NCBI GenBank assembly: GCA_018334615.1
Contig: JAGXLP010000024.1
Location: 1-12,580, forward strand
Source of the DNA: Candidatus Bipolaricaulota bacterium
Lineage (GTDB): Bacteria; Bipolaricaulota; Bipolaricaulia; M55B111
DNA: 12,580 nt
Reading direction: 5' to 3'
In this document: positions 1 to 7,497 of the stretch, in pieces
How positions within the stretch are numbered: position 1 is the first letter of the stretch
How the letters are laid out: each line of letters opens with the position of its first letter
Position numbers and translations under genes: made by a program
Notes under the pieces: model-generated
Database searches by the model: none
What the model saw: the letters and a program-made list of their open reading frames with translations, nothing else
Told to the model about the DNA's origin: nothing

Positions 1-1738
1 CCCGGCTTACCAGGGCGAGCTTAGCCCCCTGTCCCGCCGCATTTCCCACTGAAAGAATCCTTTCCAGGTCAATTCGAGGTAGAACTCCCAACCTCAAGAT
101 ATTCTCCTTCCTAAGGTAATTACCAAACGCTCCCGCCAGGAAGACCCGGTCGATATTCTCTGCTGAAGCCCCAAATTCCTCAAGCAAAATCTCCACCCCC
201 GCCCTGATCGCACCTTTGGCCAGTTGTACTTCCCGTATATCCTCCTGGGTAATGAAAACGGGATTATTATCCACGTGGAGCCAGAACGCTCTTTCTCCAT
301 CAATATCGATAAGTCTATTCCCGAGTGGGTTAATAGTCGGGCGGGAAAGCTCCGATCTTCCCGATACGATATTTCCTTTCTCCTTAATCAACCCCGCATT
401 AAGCAACTCTCCAACGGCATCAACTATTCCCGAGCCGCATATGCCTACCGGTCTCTTGTCTTTTATTACCTCGATATCCAACTGACCGTCCTCACCGATC
501 GTCACGTGAGATATTGCCCCGGCTCTGGCAGTCATTCCCTGCTCAATATTGGCACCCTCGAACGCCGGCCCGGCCGCAGTAGAAGCGGCAACTATCTTGT
601 TCCTGTTACCCAGAACCATTTCCCCGTTCGTCCCTATATCAACCAGAAGATTTAGCTTTTCCGATTTATGCATTCCTGTTTGCAGGATTCCCGCAGTAAT
701 ATCTGCTCCAACGTATCCCGCCAGAGACGGGAGCAGTACAAGCTTTCCCCTGGGGTTTATTTTTATCCCTAATTCCTCCGCCTGAAAAATTTGCGAGTTG
801 GTAAAGCCGGGGATGTAAGGAGCTTGATCCATATTTGTCGGATCGACACCCGACAGAAGGTGCAACATTATAGTATTTCCTACAAAGGTCGCTCGAAAGA
901 TATCTTTCGGAGCAATCTTCTCTTCCTGAACAAACTGATCCACAAGATCGTTTATTGCGTGGATAATTTCGTCTTGAAGCCGTTCTAATCCGTCTTCGTG
1001 TTCCCGTACGTACTTGATCCTTGAGACCACGTCAGCCCCAAACTTCCCCTGAGGATTTTCTCTTGAGTTAACGTTAAGGGTCTCCGAGGTTTCCAGATCG
1101 AGACCGTAACCCGCTACGGTAGTCGTGCCGATATCAAACGCCATCCCGTAAGATTCGTACTGTTTATTACCAGAGTCAACGGAAAGCACGCTTTTATCCG
1201 TTCTATCGACAGTTGCTGTGACCGAAAACTCGTTTTTCCTCAGTACCGCTGGTAAATCCGAGAGGACTTCCAGGGGAACGGCAAAGTCTTCTCCAATGGC
1301 ATCCAGTAACCGGGAAGAATCCGAGCGCTGGTCCCCCCGTCCGGGACCTTCCATTTCAACCAATATCCGTTCAATTCCACTTTCCGGCTCGATACCTTCG
1401 AGCTGTTCATCCAACTCTGCTTTGGCAGTCGCCCCGGTACCCTTTTCCTCAGCCAGTGAGGGCACGTCCAGGATCAGGTCATCATCTACCTCTACACGGC
1501 AGGAAAGCCTTTTACCCTGATTTAGTTCTTCCCGAGAAAAGAAATCCTTATCGGACTCGGTGGGGGGAGCCTCCCCTTCCAGTATTCGGACTCTACACTT
1601 ACCACATATACCCATTCCGCCGCATAGACTAGGTATTTCGTACCCGGCACCCTGAAGAACCTCCAGAAGATTGTCACCTTTCTCAACCGTCAGCTTACTT
1701 CCGTCATTGGTAACTTCAACCTCGTATTTATCGGCCAT
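1..1738 (-). CDS. RACo-like [2Fe-2S] ASKHA protein (corrinoid activation / DUF4445 family), C-terminus cut by window edge
   Basis: The frame is open from ATG at 1738 to the window edge, giving 579 codons. Family members usually end with some 30-40 more residues, so only the C-terminal tail appears to be missing. Residues 1-90 are a plant-type ferredoxin domain with Cys39, Cys45, Cys48 and Cys80 (CX5CX2C...C). A linker and a middle domain follow, with GDQRSDSSRLL near 135-145. The ASKHA ATPase part shows FDIGTTT (201-207), VDIGTNGE (366-373), GICGSG (432-437) and FLAGAFGN (533-540). Proteins of this type (RACo) use ATP-driven conformational change to pass a low-potential electron to the cobalt of corrinoid proteins, reactivating methyltransferase systems. 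The partner is inferred, because no corrinoid protein or methyltransferase is visible here. An AGGGAG ribosome site at 1743-1748 lies 4 bases upstream of the ATG. A 128-base gap separates it from yqeG. Family is clear; substrate is open. Confidence 0.93.
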   Translation of the reverse strand, partial: MADKYEVEVTNDGSKLTVEKGDNLLEVLQGAGYEIPSLCGGMGICGKCRVRILEGEAPPTESDKDFFSREELNQGKRLSCRVEVDDDLILDVPSLAEEKGTGATAKAELDEQLEGIEPESGIERILVEMEGPGRGDQRSDSSRLLDAIGEDFAVPLEVLSDLPAVLRKNEFSVTATVDRTDKSVLSVDSGNKQYESYGMAFDIGTTTVAGYGLDLETSETLNVNSRENPQGKFGADVVSRIKYVREHEDGLERLQDEIIHAINDLVDQFVQEEKIAPKDIFRATFVGNTIMLHLLSGVDPTNMDQAPYIPGFTNSQIFQAEELGIKINPRGKLVLLPSLAGYVGADITAGILQTGMHKSEKLNLLVDIGTNGEMVLGNRNKIVAASTAAGPAFEGANIEQGMTARAGAISHVTIGEDGQLDIEVIKDKRPVGICGSGIVDAVGELLNAGLIKEKGNIVSGRSELSRPTINPLGNRLIDIDGERAFWLHVDNNPVFITQEDIREVQLAKGAIRAGVEILLEEFGASAENIDRVFLAGAFGNYLRKENILRLGVLPRIDLERILSVGNAAGQGAKLALVSR

Positions 1739-1798
1739 GTCTCTCCCTACTAAAACAATTAAATTCTCTTACCACCTGTTAATCCTGTTTCTTCCCGG

Positions 1799-1818
1799 GA
1801 GTATCTCTTCCAATACTC
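1799..1818. repeat. Inverted repeat in the yqeG to RACo-like gap
   Basis: GAGTAT (1799-1804) and ATACTC (1813-1818) form perfect 6-base arms around an 8-base spacer, about 60 bases upstream of the RACo-like start. There is no T-run, so it does not look like a terminator. It could be an operator or chance. I could not find a convincing -35/-10 pair in the rest of this 128-base gap. Confidence 0.25.
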
Positions 1819-1866
1819 TTACCTGGTATCTGATTTCACTTTAAGAATTGAACGTAGGCCAAATCC

Positions 1867-2412
1867 TCAGCGCCGGGTAAATCTCCAGGACCTGAAGAAA
1901 CGATATATTTCCCTCAAACACAATAGAAATTTCTCCCCAAGTCTATTGATCTTGGTAAAGTTATACTCCCGTTCCGGATCTATCGGATCGACACGAATTG
2001 TGTACATGTTTACCCGATTAGCCCCAAGAACATCGGTAAGAAGTTGGTCTCCTACCATGGCAGCCTCGTTTCCAGTTACTCCCAGCTCCTTCAGTATCGA
2101 TCTGAATCCCCTCTTTCCCGGTTTATTGGCGTTAAATAAATGAGGGAACGGCAACTCCTCAATGAAGTTTTCTATATCCTTCCGGCGACTGTTACTCAAC
2201 ACCGCGACCCGAAGCCCCATGGAGGTAATTCGCTCAAATAATTCCATTATCTCTTCTTCCAGACGTTCGTCACCCCAGCGAGCAATCGTGTTGTCCAGGT
2301 CAAAGATCACTGCCTTAATTCCGCCCTCTTGCAATCCTTCGTAATCCACATCCATGACTGAACGAGCCCTCTCATCCGGAAAAAAGAAACGCGGAAAAGT
2401 CTTAGCGGTCAT
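1867..2412 (-). CDS. yqeG: YqeG family HAD-IIIA phosphatase
   Basis: A HAD-superfamily phosphatase of 181 residues, close to the usual length for YqeG. The motifs are in order: FDLDNT near residues 37-42 with the Asp nucleophile D38 and acid/base D40, a LSNS motif with S73, a conserved lysine in NKPGKRG near 96-102, and GDQLLTD near 121-127 with acidic metal ligands. The physiological substrate of YqeG is not established; HAD-IIIA members dephosphorylate small phosphorylated molecules or proteins. A TTG at 2427 would add five residues. I prefer ATG at 2412, because AGGGAG at 2419-2424 is 6 bases upstream and the family N-terminus begins near the FFFPDE segment. It overlaps the end of the DUF4911 gene by 11 bases, implying coupled translation. 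In B. subtilis yqeG heads yqeG-yqeH-aroE; here a RACo-like gene follows instead. Confidence 0.93.
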   Translation of the reverse strand: MTAKTFPRFFFPDERARSVMDVDYEGLQEGGIKAVIFDLDNTIARWGDERLEEEIMELFERITSMGLRVAVLSNSRRKDIENFIEELPFPHLFNANKPGKRGFRSILKELGVTGNEAAMVGDQLLTDVLGANRVNMYTIRVDPIDPEREYNFTKINRLGEKFLLCLREIYRFFRSWRFTRR

Positions 2413-2695
2413 TACCTTCTCCCTCAATCTTAATCCTGCCGACGAAGATAAACCGTCGCAGATCTCTGATTATATCCACGGTGAAATCAAGGTAACCCGG
2501 GGATGTTAATATTCGAAACTCCTTCCCCCCATCTCTCACCCGGTACTCCCTTCTCACATTGGCAATTCCGTCGTAACCTTCGATCACCGCGTCCAGAAAA
2601 TGGAGGTCTTCCTCTTCCAGCTCGACGTATAATTCAACGGAATCCTCGGGAGGGGAAGGAATTTCTCCGGTTATTCCATCTCTAATTTTTCGCAT
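2402..2695 (-). CDS. DUF4911 domain protein
   Basis: A 97-residue protein of unknown function. Residues 20-80 read like the DUF4911 family: an acidic strand, LYVELEEEDLHFLDA, then IEGYDG at 38-43, and later a TSPGYLDF segment leading into a helix. My recollection is that family members in Clostridia often lie just upstream of yqeG, and that is the arrangement here, with an 11-base overlap. The start at ATG 2695 has no recognisable Shine-Dalgarno. It lies 22 bases after the stop of the upstream TPR gene, so translation may depend on the upstream ribosomes. There is no signal peptide or membrane segment. The family call rests on pattern recall and not a search. Confidence 0.8.
   Translation of the reverse strand: MRKIRDGITGEIPSPPEDSVELYVELEEEDLHFLDAVIEGYDGIANVRREYRVRDGGKEFRILTSPGYLDFTVDIIRDLRRFIFVGRIKIEGEGNDR
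2419..2424 (-). promoter_or_regulatory. Shine-Dalgarno that sets the yqeG start
   Basis: AGGGAG on the minus strand, 6 bases upstream of ATG 2412 and inside the end of the DUF4911 gene. It supports ATG 2412 over the upstream TTG at 2427. Confidence 0.6.
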
Positions 2696-2717
2696 TAAAT
2701 TGAGCGTATTGGGTCAT

Positions 2718-5159
2718 CTATTGAGAGGTGTTAACCTTTCCAAGTAGCTCCTCCACCCTTTCTGTCCTATACTCGGGATCTAAATTGGAAAGTCTTTCCA
2801 GGTTTTCCTTTGCATCCGAACCTCTGCCCTGATTTATATTTATTTCAGCTATTCGAAGCAGCGCCTCTTTTCCCACCCGCGAGAGATTCTCTTCCCCGTT
2901 TTTCCCTTCATCCGCTTTTAATAGTCCCTGGTAAATTTCAAGCCTCTGGACGGAAGAGTTCGCCAATTCAAGACCTTCCTGGTAGTATTCCGTCGCCTGG
3001 TCGTAGTTGGTCTTTTTTAGATGAGCTTTACCCAAACCCATAATGGCTTCCCGTCTTTCAGATAACCCCTCCGTACTTTCGAGTATCTTGTTATACTGCT
3101 CTATTGCCGAGTCATAGATATGCTGATCCTGATAGGCTTTAGCCAGAGTAAACCTCGTCTCCGTATCCCCTGGGTCCTGTTCCAGTATTCGCTTCGATAT
3201 CTTTATCCTAAGTTCCCTGTCCCGAGTTCGAGCCAGGCCCTCACGGTACTCCTCCAGCGCCCTATCGGGGAGCCCCTTCCTTCTGTAATAATCCCCAAGA
3301 AGCATATATCCTTCACTGTTGTACGGGCTCCTGCGCAGAAGGCTTTCCAATTCGCTTTTCGCGTCTTCAAGTTGGCCGGTTTCCAGGTAAGCACGCCCCA
3401 GGGCAAGCGAGGTATCGTCGTCGGCCTTCACCCGCAGAGCGTCGTTATAATACTTAATGGCGTCCTCGTAATTGCCCTGCTCGGAATAAAGGTCTCCCAG
3501 ACCCTTTTTAGCATTGAAGTTATTTGAGGACAGCTTCAGGACATCTTTGTAGGTATCCTCTGCTTTACCGTATTGTTTGCTTTTCATGTAAGCATGAGCC
3601 AAGTTGTTCATTATGTTTATATTATCACTGGCGAGGTCCAGTGCCTTTTTGAACTGTTCCGCCGCTTCCTCGTAGTTCCTCAGTTCTACCAGTAATTTAC
3701 CGTAATCCATGTAAGCAGCTACATAGTCTGGACGAGATTGTATTGCTTTCTGGAAGCTCTGAGCAGCCATAGAGTACTGTTTGTTCTGAAGCTGATACCG
3801 CCCGAGATAGTAGTTAGCTTCAGGATTATCCGGATCCAATCCAACAACCCGGTTTAGTAGATCCCCTGCGCTGCTCCCGGTCTCTCTAACAACTTCCATA
3901 TAATTCTTTACGGCTTTCTGCTCGTAGTCATTTATCTTCTCCTGGACTTCCTTCGCCTCCGTAGACTCCTCTTCCTGTTTCAACGTCGATATCCTCTGCT
4001 CATAAAGTCTACCTATGTAATAAGGAAGGTAGGAATCTGTCGAAGTATTCTCGTCTTTCAACGCCTGGTAGGCTTCGAGGCCGGCCTGAAAATCCTCCTG
4101 GGCCTTCCTATAAGCTCGGACTACGGGTAATTTAATCTCAATATTTGCCTTCTCCTTTACCTCTTTATACCAGTTATCGTAGCGCGTTTGCTCTTCTTGA
4201 CTGACGTAATCCTCTTTTACTTTATCTCTGATTTCTTCAAGCTCCGGAACCACCCGCTCCTGTTTATCTTCAATTCTTAATACCTCCCAGCCACTCGAGG
4301 TTTTCACCGGACCCCCGACTTCGCCCACGCCAAGAGAAAAGGCCAGGTCTTCAAGCTGTTTTTCCTTCTCTCCTTTTTTAAACCAGCCCACCTCAGAGTC
4401 AACCTCATTATTTTTGAGGTACTCGTCGAAGTGAGAAGGATCCGTTTTCACTTTATCCCTGATAGTCTGCGCCTTTGTTTGGGTATCAAATACAAGCTGG
4501 CTGGCTTTCACTTTAGACGGCGATTGGACGTAAGTTTCAATATTATCCTGGTAGTAAGTTTTCAATTCTTCTTCAGATGGATCTATACTCCCCACCACCT
4601 CGTTTCGCAGCTGTTCTCTCTGAAGTTGTGTACGAATGTTCTCCCTCATATTCTCTTCGAATTCTTTATAAGTCCGACCCTGAGACTCCAGTGCGGCTTT
4701 GAGCTGGTCAAGGGTCCAGCCCTGCTGTTCCAGTATCGAATTTAGTTGTTCCTCATATTTTTGCGCCACTTCCCCCGACCCGGGCTTTATTCCTTTTTTC
4801 TCCGCCTCCTGTCGGGTTAAACTCTGCTCAATCAGCGAGTCAGCAGTTCGGGACTTGATCCTGAGCTCGTACAACTTACCACTAGCTCCTTCCAGAAGAC
4901 GAGAAAAGTCCTGCCCGAACTGGCTGTAAAGCGATTTCTGCCTTTCAACCAAGTTGTCATAGGAATTGTTAAATTCTGTTCCGGAAACCTCGTCACCATT
5001 TACCACGAGTGCAACTTCCTCCTCGGAACCATCCTTACCGGAAGAGGAGCCTCCGGGCCGCATATACTGAAACGCCGCCAACCCTACGGAACCAAGAAAA
5101 AAACCGATCACCATAACCCATATTATCGTACTTTTGTACCGCTCAAAGAACCTATTCAC
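2718..5159 (-). CDS. Membrane-anchored PpiD/SurA-like chaperone domain fused to a long TPR array
   Basis: An 813-residue protein in three parts. Residues 11-31 are a single hydrophobic anchor after a basic N-terminus, so the bulk is probably extracytoplasmic. Residues 48-205 resemble a SurA_N/PpiD substrate-binding region, starting with VNGDEVSGTEF. Residues 215-298 resemble a parvulin rotamase domain, with FSLGVGEVGGPVKTSSGWEV near 274-293. From about 350 the protein is helical, with at least eight TPR-like units from about 446 to 796 (YYLGRYQLQNKQYSMAAQSF is one). The two histidines expected in active parvulins are replaced by Gln221 (ASQLVF) and Glu292 (GWEV), so isomerase activity is doubtful and a chaperone or scaffold role is likelier. 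E. coli PpiD also lacks these histidines. The start is GTG, chosen because GAGGTG at 5165-5170 is 5 bases upstream. It sits 44 bases after atpZ. The function in secretion or envelope biogenesis is inferred. Confidence 0.9.
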   Translation of the reverse strand: MNRFFERYKSTIIWVMVIGFFLGSVGLAAFQYMRPGGSSSGKDGSEEEVALVVNGDEVSGTEFNNSYDNLVERQKSLYSQFGQDFSRLLEGASGKLYELRIKSRTADSLIEQSLTRQEAEKKGIKPGSGEVAQKYEEQLNSILEQQGWTLDQLKAALESQGRTYKEFEENMRENIRTQLQREQLRNEVVGSIDPSEEELKTYYQDNIETYVQSPSKVKASQLVFDTQTKAQTIRDKVKTDPSHFDEYLKNNEVDSEVGWFKKGEKEKQLEDLAFSLGVGEVGGPVKTSSGWEVLRIEDKQERVVPELEEIRDKVKEDYVSQEEQTRYDNWYKEVKEKANIEIKLPVVRAYRKAQEDFQAGLEAYQALKDENTSTDSYLPYYIGRLYEQRISTLKQEEESTEAKEVQEKINDYEQKAVKNYMEVVRETGSSAGDLLNRVVGLDPDNPEANYYLGRYQLQNKQYSMAAQSFQKAIQSRPDYVAAYMDYGKLLVELRNYEEAAEQFKKALDLASDNINIMNNLAHAYMKSKQYGKAEDTYKDVLKLSSNNFNAKKGLGDLYSEQGNYEDAIKYYNDALRVKADDDTSLALGRAYLETGQLEDAKSELESLLRRSPYNSEGYMLLGDYYRRKGLPDRALEEYREGLARTRDRELRIKISKRILEQDPGDTETRFTLAKAYQDQHIYDSAIEQYNKILESTEGLSERREAIMGLGKAHLKKTNYDQATEYYQEGLELANSSVQRLEIYQGLLKADEGKNGEENLSRVGKEALLRIAEININQGRGSDAKENLERLSNLDPEYRTERVEELLGKVNTSQ

Positions 5160-5164
5160 TCTTT

Positions 5165-5170
5165 CACCTC
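5165..5170 (-). promoter_or_regulatory. Shine-Dalgarno for the GTG start of the chaperone-TPR gene
   Basis: GAGGTG on the minus strand, 5 bases upstream of GTG 5159. There is no in-frame ATG nearby, and the ATG seen upstream in another frame stops after 12 codons. This fixes the GTG as the start. Confidence 0.65.
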
Positions 5171-5203
5171 TTGAAGAATTTTCGAGTTATCTTACCAGTC
5201 ATT

Positions 5204-5440
5204 TTATTCATCTTTCTCAATTAAACCTGACAGAGTTTTATATACGCTCCAACCGCCGGAAAGAAGTCCCAGAACCAGGAAGACCAATTTAAACAGGGGA
5301 TCCGTTCCGACGTAGTTGTCCAGCCAATATCCAATACCCACAGATATCAAGACGGAAAACGCAAAAGTGAAGCCTATTTGGCTAACCTGCCCCACCGTCT
5401 TTATAGCGGATTTCCAGTTGCTATTGTCCTTTTTCACCAT
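5204..5440 (-). CDS. atpZ: AtpZ/AtpI family small membrane protein
   Basis: A 78-residue protein with two membrane segments, about 19-40 and 47-67, separated by a short loop. The segment GIGYWLDNYVGTDPLFKLVF (35-54) and the following GLLSGGW match the ATPase_gene1 (AtpZ/AtpI) family. Such proteins are usually encoded just upstream of the F-type ATP synthase genes and help assemble the c-ring; AtpZ has been linked to divalent cation transport together with AtpI. No atp gene is visible in the window, so this copy is detached from that operon, at least on these sides. The start at ATG 5440 lies 15 bases after the spoVS stop and has no clear Shine-Dalgarno. AtpZ versus AtpI cannot be settled from so short a protein. 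Confidence 0.8.
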   Translation of the reverse strand: MVKKDNSNWKSAIKTVGQVSQIGFTFAFSVLISVGIGYWLDNYVGTDPLFKLVFLVLGLLSGGWSVYKTLSGLIEKDE

Positions 5441-5455
5441 AAATCAACAAGCAAG

Positions 5456-5872
5456 TCAAATATCCAGGATATCCTCCCCGCCTTCCCGGTCTTCATCCGT
5501 CTCTTCGTGATTCCTTTCTACCTCTTTTGCTTTCTCTCTTTCCTCTTCCTTCTCAGGGGTCTCGTCCTTTTTCCCCCTTTCTTCTCCGGCATTTGAGGGC
5601 TTGAAGGGTAGCCTGGTTCTCACTTTCATTCTCATAGCCGTTTTATTCTCCCCGTCGATCTCCACGTCAACAAAAGACGGAAGAAAAACCAGATCCACCC
5701 CGCTTGGCGCCATGTAGCCCCTCGCGATGGTTATTGCCTTTACGGACTGGTTTACGGCTTTCGGCCCGATAGCCTGTAACTCGGCCACTCCTTCTTCCCT
5801 GATGGTGTTAGCCAAAGCTCCGGCAGTAGCAGAAGGGTCAGACGTAGAAGAAACTTTCAAAATTTCAGCCAA
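5456..5872 (-). CDS. spoVS: Stage V sporulation protein S with an acidic C-terminal extension
   Basis: Residues 1-87 align throughout with SpoVS, which is about 86 residues in Bacillus: ILKVSSTSDPSATAGALA, then AIGPKAVNQSVKA, then RGYMAPSGVDL and a terminal VRTR. SpoVS is an Alba-like protein affecting spore coat assembly, septation and late sporulation. It is also found in some non-sporulating lineages, so it does not prove sporulation here. Residues 88-138 are an added low-complexity tail, with about 20 Asp/Glu among the last 45 residues, which is not part of the family. The start is TTG at 5872, supported by AGGAGGTG at 5880-5887, 7 bases upstream. It follows rny by 60 bases, a pairing also seen in Bacillus, where ymdB lies between the two; ymdB is absent here. 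Confidence 0.93.
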   Translation of the reverse strand: MAEILKVSSTSDPSATAGALANTIREEGVAELQAIGPKAVNQSVKAITIARGYMAPSGVDLVFLPSFVDVEIDGENKTAMRMKVRTRLPFKPSNAGEERGKKDETPEKEEEREKAKEVERNHEETDEDREGGEDILDI

Positions 5873-5879
5873 GATCTCG

Positions 5880-5887
5880 CACCTCCT
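5880..5887 (-). promoter_or_regulatory. Strong Shine-Dalgarno that sets the TTG start of spoVS
   Basis: AGGAGGTG on the minus strand is a near-complete anti-SD match, 7 bases from TTG 5872. It is the best ribosome site in the window and decides the unusual start codon. Confidence 0.8.
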
Positions 5888-5899
5888 AGAAGTTCTTCT

Positions 5900-5928
5900 G
5901 TAATAGACCAGAACAACTTTACGTTAAA
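5900..5928 (-). promoter_or_regulatory. Weak candidate promoter for spoVS
   Basis: TTTAAC (5923-5928) and TATTAC (5900-5905) are separated by 17 bases on the minus strand, in the rny to spoVS gap. Transcription would begin near 5893, giving a leader of about 20 bases with the ribosome site inside it. Both hexamers are poor sigma-A matches (3/6 and 4/6). I see no clear sigma-H motif, although spoVS is sigma-H controlled in Bacillus. Confidence 0.2.
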
Positions 5929-5932
5929 CGCT

Positions 5933-7459
5933 TTATTGTGCGGCTTCTACGAATTCTGCTTTACGTATTACGTTAATTCTGACCTCACCAGGGTAATCCA
6001 GATCTCTCTCAATCTCTCTCGCGATATCGTAAGCCAATTTGCTGGCCCTGTTATCATTAACTTCTTCCGGAGATACGATAACCCTTATCTCTCTCCCGGC
6101 CTGGAATGCGTTTGCCTTGGTGACTCCTTCGAATGAATGAGCAATCTCTTCCAGGTTTTCCAATCTTTCGATGTATTTCTCGTAAGTTTCCCGCCGAGCC
6201 CCTGGCCGGGTAGCCGAAAGCGTATCCGCAGCTTGAATTAGAACCGGCAATAAAGATTCCGGCTCTGTATCCTCATGGTGGGCCGCAATGGCATTAACAA
6301 TTAACCTCTTCTCTCCATATCGACGAGCAAGCTCCGCGCCGATCTCGGCATGCGTACCCGTAACTTCGTGGTCGACTGCTTTACCTATATCGTGCAACAA
6401 CCCTGCTCTCCTTGCTGGTTTATGAGAAAGCCCCAGTTCTTCTGCAAGCATTCCCGCAATAAAACTAACTTCCAGGGAGTGACGCAACAAGTTTTGCCCG
6501 TAACTATTACGGAATTTTAACTTACCAACTAGAGGTATGAGTTTTGAAGAAAGGTCCAGTCCGGTATCGAGAGCGGCATTCTGACCGGCTTCCTTTATTT
6601 TTCCAACCATCTTTTCCCTCGCCTGATCGACCTTTTCTTCAATCTGAACCGGGTGTATTCTCCCGTCCTTTACCAGTTCTTCCATTGCCAGTTTGGCTAT
6701 TTCTCTCCGAACCGGGTGAAAGGAAGAAAGAACAACCATCTCTGGTGTATCGTCAACCAGAACCTCGACGCCGGTGAGGGCTTCAAAAGTCTTGATATTC
6801 CTTCCGTTTCTGCCTATCACTCTACCCTTGAAGTCGTCGGAAGGTAGGGATACCGAAGTAACCGTATTACCCTCAGACTGCTCTGCCGAATACCTTTGCA
6901 TGGCCGTGGCGAGAATCTGCCTTGATTTCTCGTCCGCTTTCTCCTCGGCCCGTTTTTCCGCTTCACTGACCTTTCTAGCGTAGTATCTTTCCGTCTCCTT
7001 CTCTATTCGCCCCATCAACTCGTCCTTGGCCTCTTGAGAACTCATCCCCGCGACCTTTTCCAGGTATTCTTTCTCTTTATCTATTAACTCCTTGCCCTTT
7101 TTCTTTAGTTCCTCGATTTTTTTCTGGTCCTTCTTTAGAGAATCCTCGATTTTTTCTAAGTGATCGCTCTTTTTGGAAAGCCTATCTGCCTTCCGCATTA
7201 TCCTTTTTTCTTTCTTATCTAGATCTTCTTCCTTTTTCTTAAATTTCTCTTCTAGTTCTTCCCTCTGCTCCTGTATTTTCTGTTGACCTTCCAGTAACTT
7301 TTCCTTTTTTAGGTTTTTGCCAGTCTTTTTCGCCTGTTCTATTATATTTGACGCTTCCTCCGACTTGCTGGCGAGTTTCCTTTCGTGATATTTTTCTCCC
7401 AGAAAAACCCCAATCCCTAAAGAAAGGATAATCGCCAGGCCAATATATATCGCAAACAT
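5933..7459 (-). CDS. rny: Ribonuclease Y (endoribonuclease)
   Basis: RNase Y starts bulk mRNA decay in Firmicutes by endonucleolytic cleavage at the membrane. All expected parts are present in 508 residues, a normal length (about 520). A hydrophobic anchor lies at 3-21. A long Lys/Glu-rich coiled coil spans roughly 24-190. A KH domain covers about 203-268, with GRVIGRNGRNIK at 212-223. An HD hydrolase domain has His327, the HD pair His356-Asp357, His394/His395 and Asp412 as probable metal ligands. The ATG at 7459 has GAGGTG at 7468-7473, 8 bases upstream, with a run of seven A between them. It follows the acidic unknown gene by 38 bases and precedes spoVS by 60 bases. The identification is secure. 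Confidence 0.98.
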   Translation of the reverse strand: MFAIYIGLAIILSLGIGVFLGEKYHERKLASKSEEASNIIEQAKKTGKNLKKEKLLEGQQKIQEQREELEEKFKKKEEDLDKKEKRIMRKADRLSKKSDHLEKIEDSLKKDQKKIEELKKKGKELIDKEKEYLEKVAGMSSQEAKDELMGRIEKETERYYARKVSEAEKRAEEKADEKSRQILATAMQRYSAEQSEGNTVTSVSLPSDDFKGRVIGRNGRNIKTFEALTGVEVLVDDTPEMVVLSSFHPVRREIAKLAMEELVKDGRIHPVQIEEKVDQAREKMVGKIKEAGQNAALDTGLDLSSKLIPLVGKLKFRNSYGQNLLRHSLEVSFIAGMLAEELGLSHKPARRAGLLHDIGKAVDHEVTGTHAEIGAELARRYGEKRLIVNAIAAHHEDTEPESLLPVLIQAADTLSATRPGARRETYEKYIERLENLEEIAHSFEGVTKANAFQAGREIRVIVSPEEVNDNRASKLAYDIAREIERDLDYPGEVRINVIRKAEFVEAAQ

Positions 7460-7497
7460 TTTTTTTACACCTCACAAATTCAGCAAGAGGGACAAAG

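Noticed and set aside
224..655. Plus-strand open frame of 143 codons, with others at 216-485 and 1218-1520
   Set aside because: They lie antisense to the RACo-like gene, whose minus-strand frame has clear [2Fe-2S] and ASKHA motifs. The plus-strand translations show no family features.
1739..1866. Terminator between yqeG and the RACo-like gene
   Set aside because: The only dyad (1799-1818) is short, with an 8-base loop and no T-run on either strand.
2413..2427. TTG start at 2427 for yqeG
   Set aside because: It would have no Shine-Dalgarno of its own; ATG 2412 has AGGGAG at the right distance and fits the family N-terminus.
3120..3527. Plus-strand open frame of 135 codons inside the TPR region
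   Set aside because: It is antisense to well-formed TPR repeats and has no ribosome site or recognisable motif.
5889..5900. AGAAG-TT-CTTCT dyad before spoVS
   Set aside because: The two-base loop is too small to fold well, and the arms are AT-rich and short.
7460..7466. Run of seven T on the plus strand as part of a terminator
   Set aside because: No GC-rich hairpin precedes it on either strand. On the minus strand it is only the spacer between the rny ribosome site and ATG.
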